Origin: Methylococcales bacterium
GTDB taxonomy: Bacteria > Pseudomonadota > Gammaproteobacteria > Methylococcales > Methylomonadaceae
Length of the DNA: 8,096 nucleotides
Direction of reading: 5' to 3'
Assembly (NCBI GenBank): GCA_023134955.1
Contig: JAGLUC010000155.1
Location: 1-8,096 of the forward strand
Made by a program: the position numbers and the translations under genes. The notes beneath the pieces are model-generated. The model was not told where the DNA came from. It did no database searches and saw only the letters and a list, made by a program, of their open reading frames with translations. Of this stretch, positions 1 through 6,182 are shown one piece after another (the first letter of the stretch is position 1; every line of letters begins with the position of its first letter).

Positions 1-2
1 CT

Positions 3-224
3 GGTGGTTGTTTTATTAGTGATGGTAAGCCTGTTGAGCTTTTTTTACGGTTTGAACTGCCCTTTGGCACGGGGAAGGTTGAAAAAGTAAATATTCGTTG
101 TCATGTCGCTTTTTCAAGGCGTATATCAAGTGATCAATGTAAAATTGGTATGCGCTATATTGATCTTGATGAGGACGTGTACAGTACTTTAGTTAAATAT
201 ATAGAATTAGCGGTGGCTGCTTAA
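3..224 (+). CDS. PilZ-domain protein, C-terminal fragment (5' end outside window)
   Basis: The open frame enters from the left edge and ends at TAA 222-224, giving 73 residues. It begins GGCFISDGKPVELFLRFELP, which matches the part of a PilZ domain just after the (D/N)xSxxG motif. It continues with an 'LPFGTGK' strand, a basic stretch 'CHVAFSRRISSD', and the typical closing 'IGMRYIDLDED', followed by a short helix that ends in AVAA. PilZ domains bind cyclic di-GMP and act as receptors or adaptors in motility, exopolysaccharide or virulence control. The arginine-rich RxxxR ligand motif would lie upstream and is not visible, so nucleotide binding cannot be judged. The short tail after the domain suggests a PilZ-only protein or a C-terminal PilZ domain. 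The gene converges on glnD and has no visible operon partner here. The family call is fairly secure; the specific role is unknown. Confidence 0.8.
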   Translation, partial: GGCFISDGKPVELFLRFELPFGTGKVEKVNIRCHVAFSRRISSDQCKIGMRYIDLDEDVYSTLVKYIELAVAA

Positions 225-289
225 TGAATGCTTCTTTTTTGTAGTTTTGATGCAACGGTTACAACGAGCATCCTGGCTCAAGTGATACT

Positions 290-307
290 GGCACATCTCT
301 GTGCTTT
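290..307 (+). terminator. Weak hairpin downstream of the PilZ gene
   Basis: GCACA (291-295), loop TCTC, TGTGC (300-304) form a 5-bp stem that a G-T wobble (290/305) can extend. Only three T's follow, so it is at best a poor intrinsic terminator. It lies 66 nt after the PilZ stop codon in the convergent gap 225-397, where nothing stronger was found. Confidence 0.25.
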
Positions 308-338
308 GAAGTGAATCAACGTTTTTAAACTCTAATCC

Positions 339-363
339 CTTGATTTCGCTTTGCTATATCAAG
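339..363. repeat. Inverted repeat in the glnD 3' flank
   Basis: CTTGAT (339-344) and ATCAAG (358-363) are perfect inverted copies around a 13-nt loop, 35 nt beyond the glnD stop codon when read on the minus strand. It could help end glnD transcription, but no T-run follows in either direction. Its role is unproven. Confidence 0.3.
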
Positions 364-397
364 ACTATATTTATGTTTTCTTTCCATCAAATCAAAA

Positions 398-3048
398 CTA
401 GCTTTCCTTGTCCTCAATAATCATAATTAATTTTTCTCGAATAAGTTCAAGCGCATGTTTGTCTGTAATAGGGTGTGATTGCAAGTCAGTAATATAAAAC
501 ATGTCTTCTACACGGCTTCCAATGGTGGTGATTTTTGCATCATGGAGCTGTATTCCTAAGTCTATAAAAGCCTGGCCGACAGAGGCTAAAAGACCTGTGT
601 GGTCAGTTGTTATTAATTCAATAATGGTATATCTGTTGAGTGGGTCTTTATGAAAAATAACCGTGCTGGCAATAGGAAAGTGCTTGGCTTGTCTTGATTG
701 GCGGTGAATGTTAAATTGATCTTTAACCTTTAGTTTTTGCAAGTTGTTTTTTAAGGTTTTACAGATATGTAATTCTCTATCCAGGTCTTCAATAGAATCC
801 CCTGATTGCTCAAGTACTTGAAAGCTATTTAGAACGTATTGCTCAGTCGTTGATGTGATGGTGATAATGCGAGCATCAAGAATGGTTAAGCCTAAATAAT
901 CAAAGGTATCGGCACTTAAAGAGAAAATATTATTTTCATTTTTGGTATAAATAAAAATTTCTACGCTACCCCGTTGGTTTTGTGGGCGTAATAAAACTAA
1001 AGGTAGTTCTTTTTTGCTTGTTGATGCAATGGCAATAGTGTGCCAGGCAATTTCATCGGCAGAATAGCGCAAAAAATAATCATCACTGATTTGTTGCCAG
1101 GTTTTTTGGATGGTGGCTGGTGATATACCTAGACCTATTAACTCTTTTTTAGCTTCTTGTTTGTTTTCTTCAATTCGTTCCGATCTCTCTATCGGGTTTT
1201 GTAGTCCTCTATGTAATGCGCCGTGGGTATGGGTATATAGCTCTAATAATAAAGAGTCTTTCCATGAATTCCAGAGTGCTGGATTGGTTGCTCGAATGTC
1301 GGCAACGGTAAATAAGTAAAGGTGATTAAGATATTCTATACTACCAACCTGTAAGGCAAATTTATGAATAACATCGGGATCGCTAATGTCTTTTCTTTGT
1401 GCGGTCATTGACATAATTAGGTGATTTCGTACTAGCCAGGTAATAAGCTTGGTGTCATGTTTAGACATTTGGTGTTGAATGCAAAATTGATAGGCAATTT
1501 TTTCGCCTAAAACTGAATGATCACCTCCCATACCTTTTGCTATATCGTGAAATAAAGCAGCTATGTATAAGGTTTGTGGTTTGGAAATGTGTAAAAAAAT
1601 ACTATTGCAGAAAGGTAGTTCGTCATTATGTTTTTCTAGTGAAAATCGTCGTAGATAGCGTATCACAAAAAGTGTGTGGGCATCGACAGTGTAAATGTGA
1701 AATAAATCATATTGCATACGGGCAACGATATTGGCAAAGCAAGGTAGGTAGGCTGCCAAAATGCCGTATCGATTCATATGTCGTAATTGCCTGGTAATAC
1801 CATGGGGTGATTTGAATATAGATATAAACAGTTGATTAGCTTTGGGATTAGTACGGAAATTGTCGTCAATTAAGTGTAGATGGCTACGAATTGATCTTAT
1901 CGTGGATGCTCTTACACCTTTTAATGATTTATGTTGCTGTAACAGAGGGAATATTTCCAGTAATGCCAGTGGGTGTTTGCTAAAGGTATCGTCTGTTTTT
2001 ATTTCTAAATAACCGTTAATGGATATAAAGTGCTCATTAGCAGGATAGAGTTCTTTGGTTTGTGCGGAATCGAGTGGTTTTTCACTAAACAGTTGTAATA
2101 ACATTTCATTCATACGTTCCAGTTCCATCACTGTTTTAAAATAATGTTGCATGAACTGTTCAACGTCTGGCTGATTGTTGTTATTATCGGTAAAACCAAA
2201 CCGACAGGCAAGTTCACGCTGGTGATCAAATAACAGTCTATCTTCACATCGGTTGGTGAGTGTATGCAAGGCAAAGCGGATGCGCCATAAAACATTACGG
2301 CATGCTAGTAGTTCGTTGTATTCAGTTTCGGAAAAAAAACCGTATTTGATCAGTTCTTTGAGTGTTTGTGAGTTGTAGTGATGCTTAAATACCCAGCCAA
2401 TATTTTGTAAATCCCTTAATCCGCCTGGACCTTCTTTTATATTAGGCTCAAGATTATAGGCAGTATCGTGATATTTTGCGTAGCGTAACTGCTGTTCTTG
2501 CATTTTTGCTGCAAAAAATTGCTTTGGTGGCCATATTTCTTTGGGAGAAATTTTATTTTTTAGTTCGGTGTAGAGTAGTTTGCTTCCACTAATAAGTCTG
2601 GTTTCAAGCAGACTGGTCATAATGGTTTGGTCATCGCTTGCGGTCTGGATGGATTGGGTAATGGTACGGACGCTTTGTCCTGGTTTTAAGCCAATATCCC
2701 AAAGAAAATTGCTGAATTCGGATAACTTATCCTGGAGGTCACTGGTATCGGATTGCTCAAGTAAGATAAGAATATCCAGGTCAGAATTAGGAAATAGCTC
2801 TTTTCGACCATAACCACCTGTTGCAATCAGGCATAGCCGAGAAGCGTGCTGTTTTAAAAAATGATTCCAGCAGAGCTTTAAAATGTTGTCAAAAAAACTG
2901 GCATTCTCAAACAGCAGGTGGCGAACATCTTTTTCTGGGTTGAATTTAAGGTTTAGTTGCTCATGGTTTTGCTTAATGAGTTGTTTGAGAAAAGTAGTGG
3001 TATTGGTTTTATTAAAAATACTTTTAGCATCTAGCCCCGAAAGTGCGT

Positions 3049-3052
<4 letters not shown>
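398..3052 (-). CDS. glnD: GlnD, bifunctional [protein-PII] uridylyltransferase / uridylyl-removing enzyme
   Basis: This 884-residue protein matches the usual GlnD length. It senses glutamine and adds or removes UMP on PII proteins (GlnB/GlnK), thereby setting glutamine synthetase activity and NtrBC signalling in the cytoplasm. The nucleotidyltransferase domain shows GGYGRKELFPNSDLD, with GGYGR at 79-83 and acidic metal ligands D91 and D93. A GlnD linker region follows, with EGPGGLRDLQ near 207-216. The HD domain has H459 (VDAHT), H502-D503 (FHDIAKG), H544 (RNHL) and D585 (VADIRATNP). Two C-terminal ACT domains lie at about 697-770 and 808-880; the second contains 'TGLLASVGQAFIDLGIQLHD'. The ATG overlaps the stop codon of map as ATGA (3049-3052), and AGGAAG (3057-3062) precedes it, so translation is probably coupled to map. 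All catalytic motifs are intact. The call is secure. Confidence 0.98.
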
Positions 3053-3813
<761 letters not shown>

Positions 3814-3852
3814 GGATTTAATGTTTTGGTAAAAGGCTATAGCGATTGGTTG

Positions 3853-3880
3853 ATTTTAACAGAGTTTTAATTGTTGCAAA
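3853..3880 (-). promoter_or_regulatory. Candidate map-glnD promoter (extended -10)
   Basis: On the minus strand, TTTGCA (3880-3875) lies 16 nt from TAAAAT (3858-3853), and the -10 is preceded by TG plus one base (3861-3859), giving the extended form TGtTAAAAT. Initiation would fall near 3846, leaving a leader of about 33 nt before the map ATG. The -35 box overlaps that of the divergent rpsB promoter. It was found by inspection only; no start site is known. Confidence 0.5.
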
Positions 3881-3899
3881 ACGTAAAATATGGTATAAA
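3871..3899 (+). promoter_or_regulatory. Candidate rpsB promoter (sigma-70, extended -10)
   Basis: TTGTTG (3871-3876), a 17-nt spacer, then TATAAA (3894-3899) with TG at 3891-3892 match a sigma-70 promoter with extended -10. AT-rich DNA lies just upstream and could act as an UP element. Initiation is expected near 3906. It is the best match in the 236-bp map/rpsB gap and lies where a ribosomal protein promoter is needed. Confidence 0.65.
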
Positions 3900-3905
3900 G
3901 GTAAG

Positions 3906-4049
3906 TTCAGTTTTATTAATACTCACATTTATCGACACGCTTGGTAGGGTGCTGGTTTTTAATCGGTTACCAAACGGGATAAGTGGAGGCGTAACCCATG
4001 ATTGATAACTTACATATAGGGCTCAATCGAATAACTTAGGAGAAAAAAA
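3906..4049 (+). promoter_or_regulatory. Structured rpsB 5' leader, probable S2 autoregulatory RNA
   Basis: About 143 nt separate the predicted transcript start from the rpsB ATG. In E. coli the rpsB-tsf leader is known to be long and to mediate translational repression by protein S2, so the same role is inferred here. Visible structure: TTGGTA (3941-3946) can pair with TACCAA (3968-3973), extended by C-G pairs across one mismatch. GGTTAC (3965-3970) can pair with GTAACC (3991-3996). These two stems share bases 3968-3970 and exclude each other. GATTGA (4000-4005) can pair with TCAATC (4023-4028). The loop of the second stem holds GTGGAGG (3983-3989), an anti-Shine-Dalgarno-like match well upstream of the true rpsB site TAGGAG (4037-4042). 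The boundaries depend on the inferred start site. Confidence 0.6.
3998..4039 (+). CDS. Possible 13-residue leader peptide ORF upstream of rpsB
   Basis: ATG 3998 opens a 13-codon frame encoding MIDNLHIGLNRIT, with stop TAG at 4037-4039. The sequence GGAGG (3985-3989) sits 8 nt upstream of the ATG, an ideal Shine-Dalgarno distance. The stop codon lies inside the rpsB ribosome-binding site TAGGAG, 10 nt before the rpsB ATG, so a ribosome finishing here would be placed to affect rpsB initiation. The GGAGG and following GTAACCC may instead be conserved parts of the S2 leader RNA with no translation. The peptide has no recognisable family and shows no run of a regulatory amino acid. Treat it as a candidate only. 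Confidence 0.3.
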   Translation: MIDNLHIGLNRIT

Positions 4050-4796
4050 ATGGCAGCAGTGTCAATGCGTCAAATGTTAGAAGCGGGTGTTCACTTTGGA
4101 CATCAAACACGTTACTGGAACCCAAGAATGGCTTCATATCTTTTTGGTGCGCGTAACAAAATCTATATTATCGATTTAGAGCAAACGCTTCCGATGTTTA
4201 ATGATGCGATGAACTATTTAGGTCAAATGACAGCAAATAAAGGTAATATTTTATTTGTAGGGACAAAAAAATCCGCACGTAAAACAGTTGCTGAAGAAGC
4301 ACAGCGTTGTGGAATGCCTTATGTTAACCATCGCTGGTTAGGTGGTATGTTAACTAATTTTAAAACCATTAAGAAATCTATTAATCGTTTAAAAGAGTTA
4401 GAAGCAATGAAGGCTGATGGCACTATGGATAAAAAATTCAGCAAAAAAGAAGCTTTGGGCATGGAACGTGAGATGGAAAAACTTGAACGTAGCTTAGGTG
4501 GAATTAAAGACATGCGTGGCACACCTGATGTTCTTTTTGTATTAGATGTGGGTTATGAAAAAAATGCAATCAATGAAGCAATAAAACTGGGTATTCCAGT
4601 TGTGGGTATTGTCGATTCAAACAACTCACCCGAAGGAATTGATTACATAATCCCAGGTAATGATGATTCAATTCGTGCGATAAAATTATATTGCCAAAGT
4701 GCTTCAGCTGCAGTTTTAGAAGCTAAGTCAGCCGGATTAAGTACATCAGCAAAATCAGCAGATTTTGTTGAGGAAGTTGCAACTGAAAAAAGTTAA
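4050..4796 (+). CDS. rpsB: Small-subunit ribosomal protein S2 (uS2)
   Basis: At 248 residues it is slightly longer than the E. coli protein, through a short acidic tail (ADFVEEVATEKS). S2 joins the 30S subunit late, near the head-platform junction, and helps anchor S1. Family features in order: the N-terminal 'MRQMLEAGVHFGHQTRYWNP' (residues 6-25), 'KIYIIDLEQT' (37-46), 'NHRWLGGMLTNF' (93-104), a charged helical coiled-coil segment (about 105-150) and the second S2 signature 'PDVLFVLDVGYEKNAI...GIPVVGIVDSNNSP' (159-194). ATG 4050 is supported by TAGGAG seven nt upstream and by alignment of the start. It is the first gene of the rightward cluster; S2 probably represses its own leader. No anomalies were seen. 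Confidence 0.99.
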   Translation: MAAVSMRQMLEAGVHFGHQTRYWNPRMASYLFGARNKIYIIDLEQTLPMFNDAMNYLGQMTANKGNILFVGTKKSARKTVAEEAQRCGMPYVNHRWLGGMLTNFKTIKKSINRLKELEAMKADGTMDKKFSKKEALGMEREMEKLERSLGGIKDMRGTPDVLFVLDVGYEKNAINEAIKLGIPVVGIVDSNNSPEGIDYIIPGNDDSIRAIKLYCQSASAAVLEAKSAGLSTSAKSADFVEEVATEKS

Positions 4797-4805
4797 GTTG
4801 CTATA

Positions 4806-4852
4806 TATACTCTTCACACTTGAATGAGGTATTCTTAAACGTAAAGAGTATA
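4806..4852 (+). repeat. 9-bp inverted repeat after rpsB
   Basis: TATACTCTT (4806-4814) and AAGAGTATA (4844-4852) are perfect inverted copies around 29 nt. Inside lies a smaller hairpin, GAAT (4822-4825) with ATTC (4831-4834). The element starts 9 nt after the rpsB stop codon and would form a nested stem-loop in the rpsB-tsf mRNA. It may protect or punctuate the rpsB 3' end. There is no T-run, so it is not itself a terminator. Confidence 0.5.
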
Positions 4853-4861
4853 AATAGAATG

Positions 4862-4881
4862 GGTCAGTATGATTGATGACC
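4862..4881 (+). repeat. Short hairpin between rpsB and tsf
   Basis: GGTCA (4862-4866) pairs with TGACC (4877-4881) across a 10-nt loop. It lies between the 9-bp inverted repeat and the terminator-like hairpin, making three hairpins in a row in this gap. Confidence 0.35.
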
Positions 4882-4885
4882 TTTT

Positions 4886-4922
4886 AAACGCTCCCTTTAT
4901 CTAATATTGGGGGCGTTTTTTT
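4886..4922 (+). terminator. Terminator-like attenuator between rpsB and tsf
   Basis: AAACGCTCCC (4886-4895) pairs with GGGGGCGTTT (4909-4918) in a 10-bp stem with one G-T wobble and a 13-nt loop, and a run of seven T's (4916-4922) follows. This is a textbook intrinsic terminator shape. Since tsf starts only 26 nt later and no convincing tsf promoter was found, it probably works as a partial attenuator that lowers tsf transcription relative to rpsB. Confidence 0.8.
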
Positions 4923-4948
4923 AGTTAAGAATTTAGGAATTTGAAATA

Positions 4949-5827
4949 ATGAGTATTACAGCTGCAATGGTTAAAGAACTTCGTGAAAGAACGGGTTCTG
5001 GGATGATGGAATGTAAAAGGAATTTGAAAGAAGTGAATGGCGATATGGATTTGGCGATTGAAAACATGCGTAAAGCAGGGCTTGCTAAAGCAGATAAAAA
5101 AGCGAGTCGTATTGCTGCTGAAGGTATGATTGGCATGAAGACAAGTGATGATGCTAAAACAGTCGTTATGATCGAAATTAACAGTGAAACTGATTTTGTT
5201 GTTAAAAGTGAAGATTTCCTTACCTTTATTAATACAGTGACTGATGCATTGTTAACAAGCAAAGTTGAAAACAACGAACAATTATCAGAAATGACTTTGG
5301 CAAGTGGAGAGACTGTTGATGCCGCACGCCGGGCTTTAATTGCTAAAGTAGGTGAAAATATTTCTGTGAGGCGTTTTGCTAAATATGAAAACGTTGATGG
5401 TGGAACTGCAAGTTACTTACATGGTGGAAAAATTGCGGTCATTATCGAACTTGCTAAAAATGATAGTGAATTAGGTAAAGACATTGCAATGCATGTTGCT
5501 GCTGCAAATCCAACATGTGTTTCTGAAGATCAAGTTTCTGCCGAACTTATTCAAAAAGAAAAAGACATTTTTACAGCGCAAGCTTTAAAAAGTGGTAAAA
5601 AACCTGAAATTGTTGAAAAAATGATTACAGGCAGAATTAAGAAATTCTTGTCAGAAATTACACTTGAAGGACAGGCTTTTATTAAAGACGATAAAATGAC
5701 TGTTGCCCAATTGACTAAATCTAAAGATAATTCAGTTATTCGATTTACTCGCTTTGAAGTAGGCGAAGGCATTGAAAAAGAAGAGGTCGATTTTGCAGAA
5801 GAAGTAAGAGCACAAGCAAACGCATAA
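4949..5827 (+). CDS. tsf: Elongation factor Ts
   Basis: A 292-residue guanine-nucleotide exchange factor that releases GDP from EF-Tu in translation elongation; slightly longer than E. coli EF-Ts. The N-terminal UBA-like domain holds 'VKELRERTGSGMMECKRNL' (8-26). The core begins with 'INSETDFVVKSEDF' (77-90), whose D82 and F83 correspond to the E. coli D80/F81 pair that enters EF-Tu near the magnesium site. 'YLHGGKIAVIIEL' (156-168) carries the conserved histidine H158. A charged helical segment at about 190-235 matches the coiled-coil region, and the C-terminal module ends 'RFEVGEGIEKEEVDFAEEV'. AGGAA (4935-4939) precedes the ATG by 9 nt. It is probably co-transcribed from the rpsB promoter through the attenuator and is followed by a strong terminator. 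Confidence 0.99.
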   Translation: MSITAAMVKELRERTGSGMMECKRNLKEVNGDMDLAIENMRKAGLAKADKKASRIAAEGMIGMKTSDDAKTVVMIEINSETDFVVKSEDFLTFINTVTDALLTSKVENNEQLSEMTLASGETVDAARRALIAKVGENISVRRFAKYENVDGGTASYLHGGKIAVIIELAKNDSELGKDIAMHVAAANPTCVSEDQVSAELIQKEKDIFTAQALKSGKKPEIVEKMITGRIKKFLSEITLEGQAFIKDDKMTVAQLTKSKDNSVIRFTRFEVGEGIEKEEVDFAEEVRAQANA

Positions 5828-5836
5828 TTTATTTTT

Positions 5837-5865
5837 AAACCTGGTTTAAACCCGGGTTTTTTTTT
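5837..5865 (+). terminator. Intrinsic terminator after tsf
   Basis: AAACCTGG (5837-5844) pairs with CCGGGTTT (5852-5859) through a 7-nt loop, with one G-T wobble, followed by nine T's (5857-5865). It begins 9 nt after the tsf stop codon. It should end most rpsB-tsf transcripts, implying that pyrH-frr-uppS need read-through or their own promoter. Confidence 0.88.
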
Positions 5866-5870
5866 GAGCC

Positions 5871-5897
5871 ACAGGGATGTGGCGAATGCCATTTTTG
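5871..5897 (+). repeat. 27-nt direct repeat, copy 1
   Basis: Begins ACAGGGATGTGGCGAATGCC and ends ATTTTTG; identical to 5920-5946, with a period of 49 nt. The preceding GAG and two further bases extend similarity to 32 nt with two differences (CC against TT). It contains TGGC-GAAT-GCCA, a 4-bp mini-hairpin. Confidence 0.9.
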
Positions 5898-5914
5898 CAG
5901 GAGCAAAAAATGGC
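5888..5914 (+). repeat. 11-bp stem-loop inside the repeat island
   Basis: GCCATTTTTGC (5888-5898), loop AGGA, then GCAAAAAATGGC (5903-5914) pair over 11 bp with one extra A. The right arm can alternatively pair with GCCATTTTT at 5937-5945 in the second repeat copy, so two folds compete. Confidence 0.7.
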
Positions 5915-5919
5915 GAGTT

Positions 5920-5946
5920 ACAGGGATGTGGCGAATGCCATTTTTG
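5920..5946 (+). repeat. 27-nt direct repeat, copy 2
   Basis: Identical to 5871-5897. After it the sequence diverges: copy 1 continues into the AGGAGCA module, this copy continues into the ACGCC hairpin module, showing modular shuffling. Confidence 0.9.
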
Positions 5947-5950
5947 TATA

Positions 5951-5966
5951 ACGCCATGGAAGGCGT
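5951..5966 (+). repeat. 5-bp stem, 6-nt loop hairpin, module B copy 1
   Basis: ACGCC-ATGGAA-GGCGT. Same design as the hairpin at 5985-6000, with a C-G pair (5952/5965) where the other copy has A-T. It is followed by TGTAGTAGA in both copies. Confidence 0.65.
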
Positions 5967-5984
5967 GTAGTAGAGTAATGCATT

Positions 5985-6000
5985 AAGCCATGGACGGCTT
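5985..6000 (+). repeat. 5-bp stem, 6-nt loop hairpin, module B copy 2
   Basis: AAGCC-ATGGAC-GGCTT. It carries a compensatory A-T pair (5986/5999) relative to the copy at 5951-5966, so the stem is kept although its sequence changed. The spacer before it ends in the 10-nt palindrome TAATGCATTA (5976-5985). Confidence 0.65.
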
Positions 6001-6097
6001 GTAGTAGAACAACGCAGGAGCAGTTGTCGAGGAGCAATTACCGAGGAGCAAAAAATGGCGAGTTACAGGTAATATAACTGCAAAATTCAAGGTAAAA

Positions 6098-6130
6098 GAT
6101 TAAAAAAGCAAAAATCATTGTTTTTTAATC
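6098..6130. repeat. AT-rich perfect 10-bp inverted repeat upstream of pyrH
   Basis: GATTAAAAAA (6098-6107) and TTTTTTAATC (6121-6130) are perfect inverted copies. CAA (6109-6111) with TTG (6118-6120) can extend the stem inward past a bulged G, leaving a 6-nt loop. The stem has only two G-C pairs in its main arm and no T-run follows it, so it is not a standard terminator. Around it, 6070-6182 is simple AT-rich DNA with no gene; a weak TTGTTT (6118-6123) might serve as a -35 for pyrH, but no good -10 at proper spacing was seen. Confidence 0.6.
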
Positions 6131-6182
6131 CTTTATCTGCCTTTATTTAAACATTTACTTTTTACTGAAAGGTTATTTGATT

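Larger units (their letters stand above)
5866..6069 (+). repeat. Mosaic repeat island in the tsf-pyrH gap
   Basis: About 204 bp are built almost wholly from repeated modules. The block starts with GAGCCACAGG and the last 10 bases are GAGTTACAGG, which also occurs internally at 5915-5924. A 27-nt unit occurs twice without mismatch (5871-5897 and 5920-5946). A 26-nt unit occurs twice without mismatch (5899-5924 and 6044-6069). A 29-nt unit occurs twice with five mismatches (5953-5981 and 5987-6015). AGGAGCA recurs at 6016, 6030 and 6044 at an exact 14-nt spacing. Many modules fold into short hairpins. It carries no convincing gene. The style suggests a dispersed, non-autonomous intergenic repeat family (REP/MITE-like), but a family name cannot be assigned and no flanking target duplication was recognised. 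Confidence 0.8.

Noticed and set aside
1110..2813. Plus-strand open frames within glnD (such as 1110-1319, 1537-1797, 2580-2813)
   Set aside because: They are antisense to an intact, well-conserved GlnD, with no recognisable domains or initiation signals.
4820..4854. Possible tsf promoter TTGAAT ... TATAAA
   Set aside because: The spacer is 23 nt, too long for sigma-70, and the TATAAA overlaps the right arm of the 9-bp inverted repeat and would start transcription upstream of the terminator.
4869..4904. Mini-ORF MIDDLLNAPFI between rpsB and tsf
   Set aside because: It has no good Shine-Dalgarno at proper spacing and runs into the terminator stem; it resembles the 3998 ORF only in its first codons.
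4319..5892. Minus-strand open frames opposite rpsB and tsf
   Set aside because: Both plus-strand genes are complete and conserved; the opposite frames show serine- and isoleucine-rich shadow composition and no family features.
5871..5946. Possible CRISPR repeats (27-nt direct repeats, 22-nt spacer)
   Set aside because: Only two copies with one spacer, the 'spacer' is itself repeated at 6044-6069, and no cas gene is in the window.
5879..5986. A GTG-initiated 35-codon frame through the repeat island, with a cysteine-rich CGECHFC stretch
   Set aside because: The frame exists only because the repeats lack stops there. The 49-nt period shifts the frame between copies, no ribosome-binding site precedes it, and the cysteines come from repeat modules read in one phase.
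6177..6182. TTG start adding two residues to PyrH
   Set aside because: Only 4 nt from the AAAGG site and a rare start codon; ATG 6183 has better spacing and matches the expected N-terminus.
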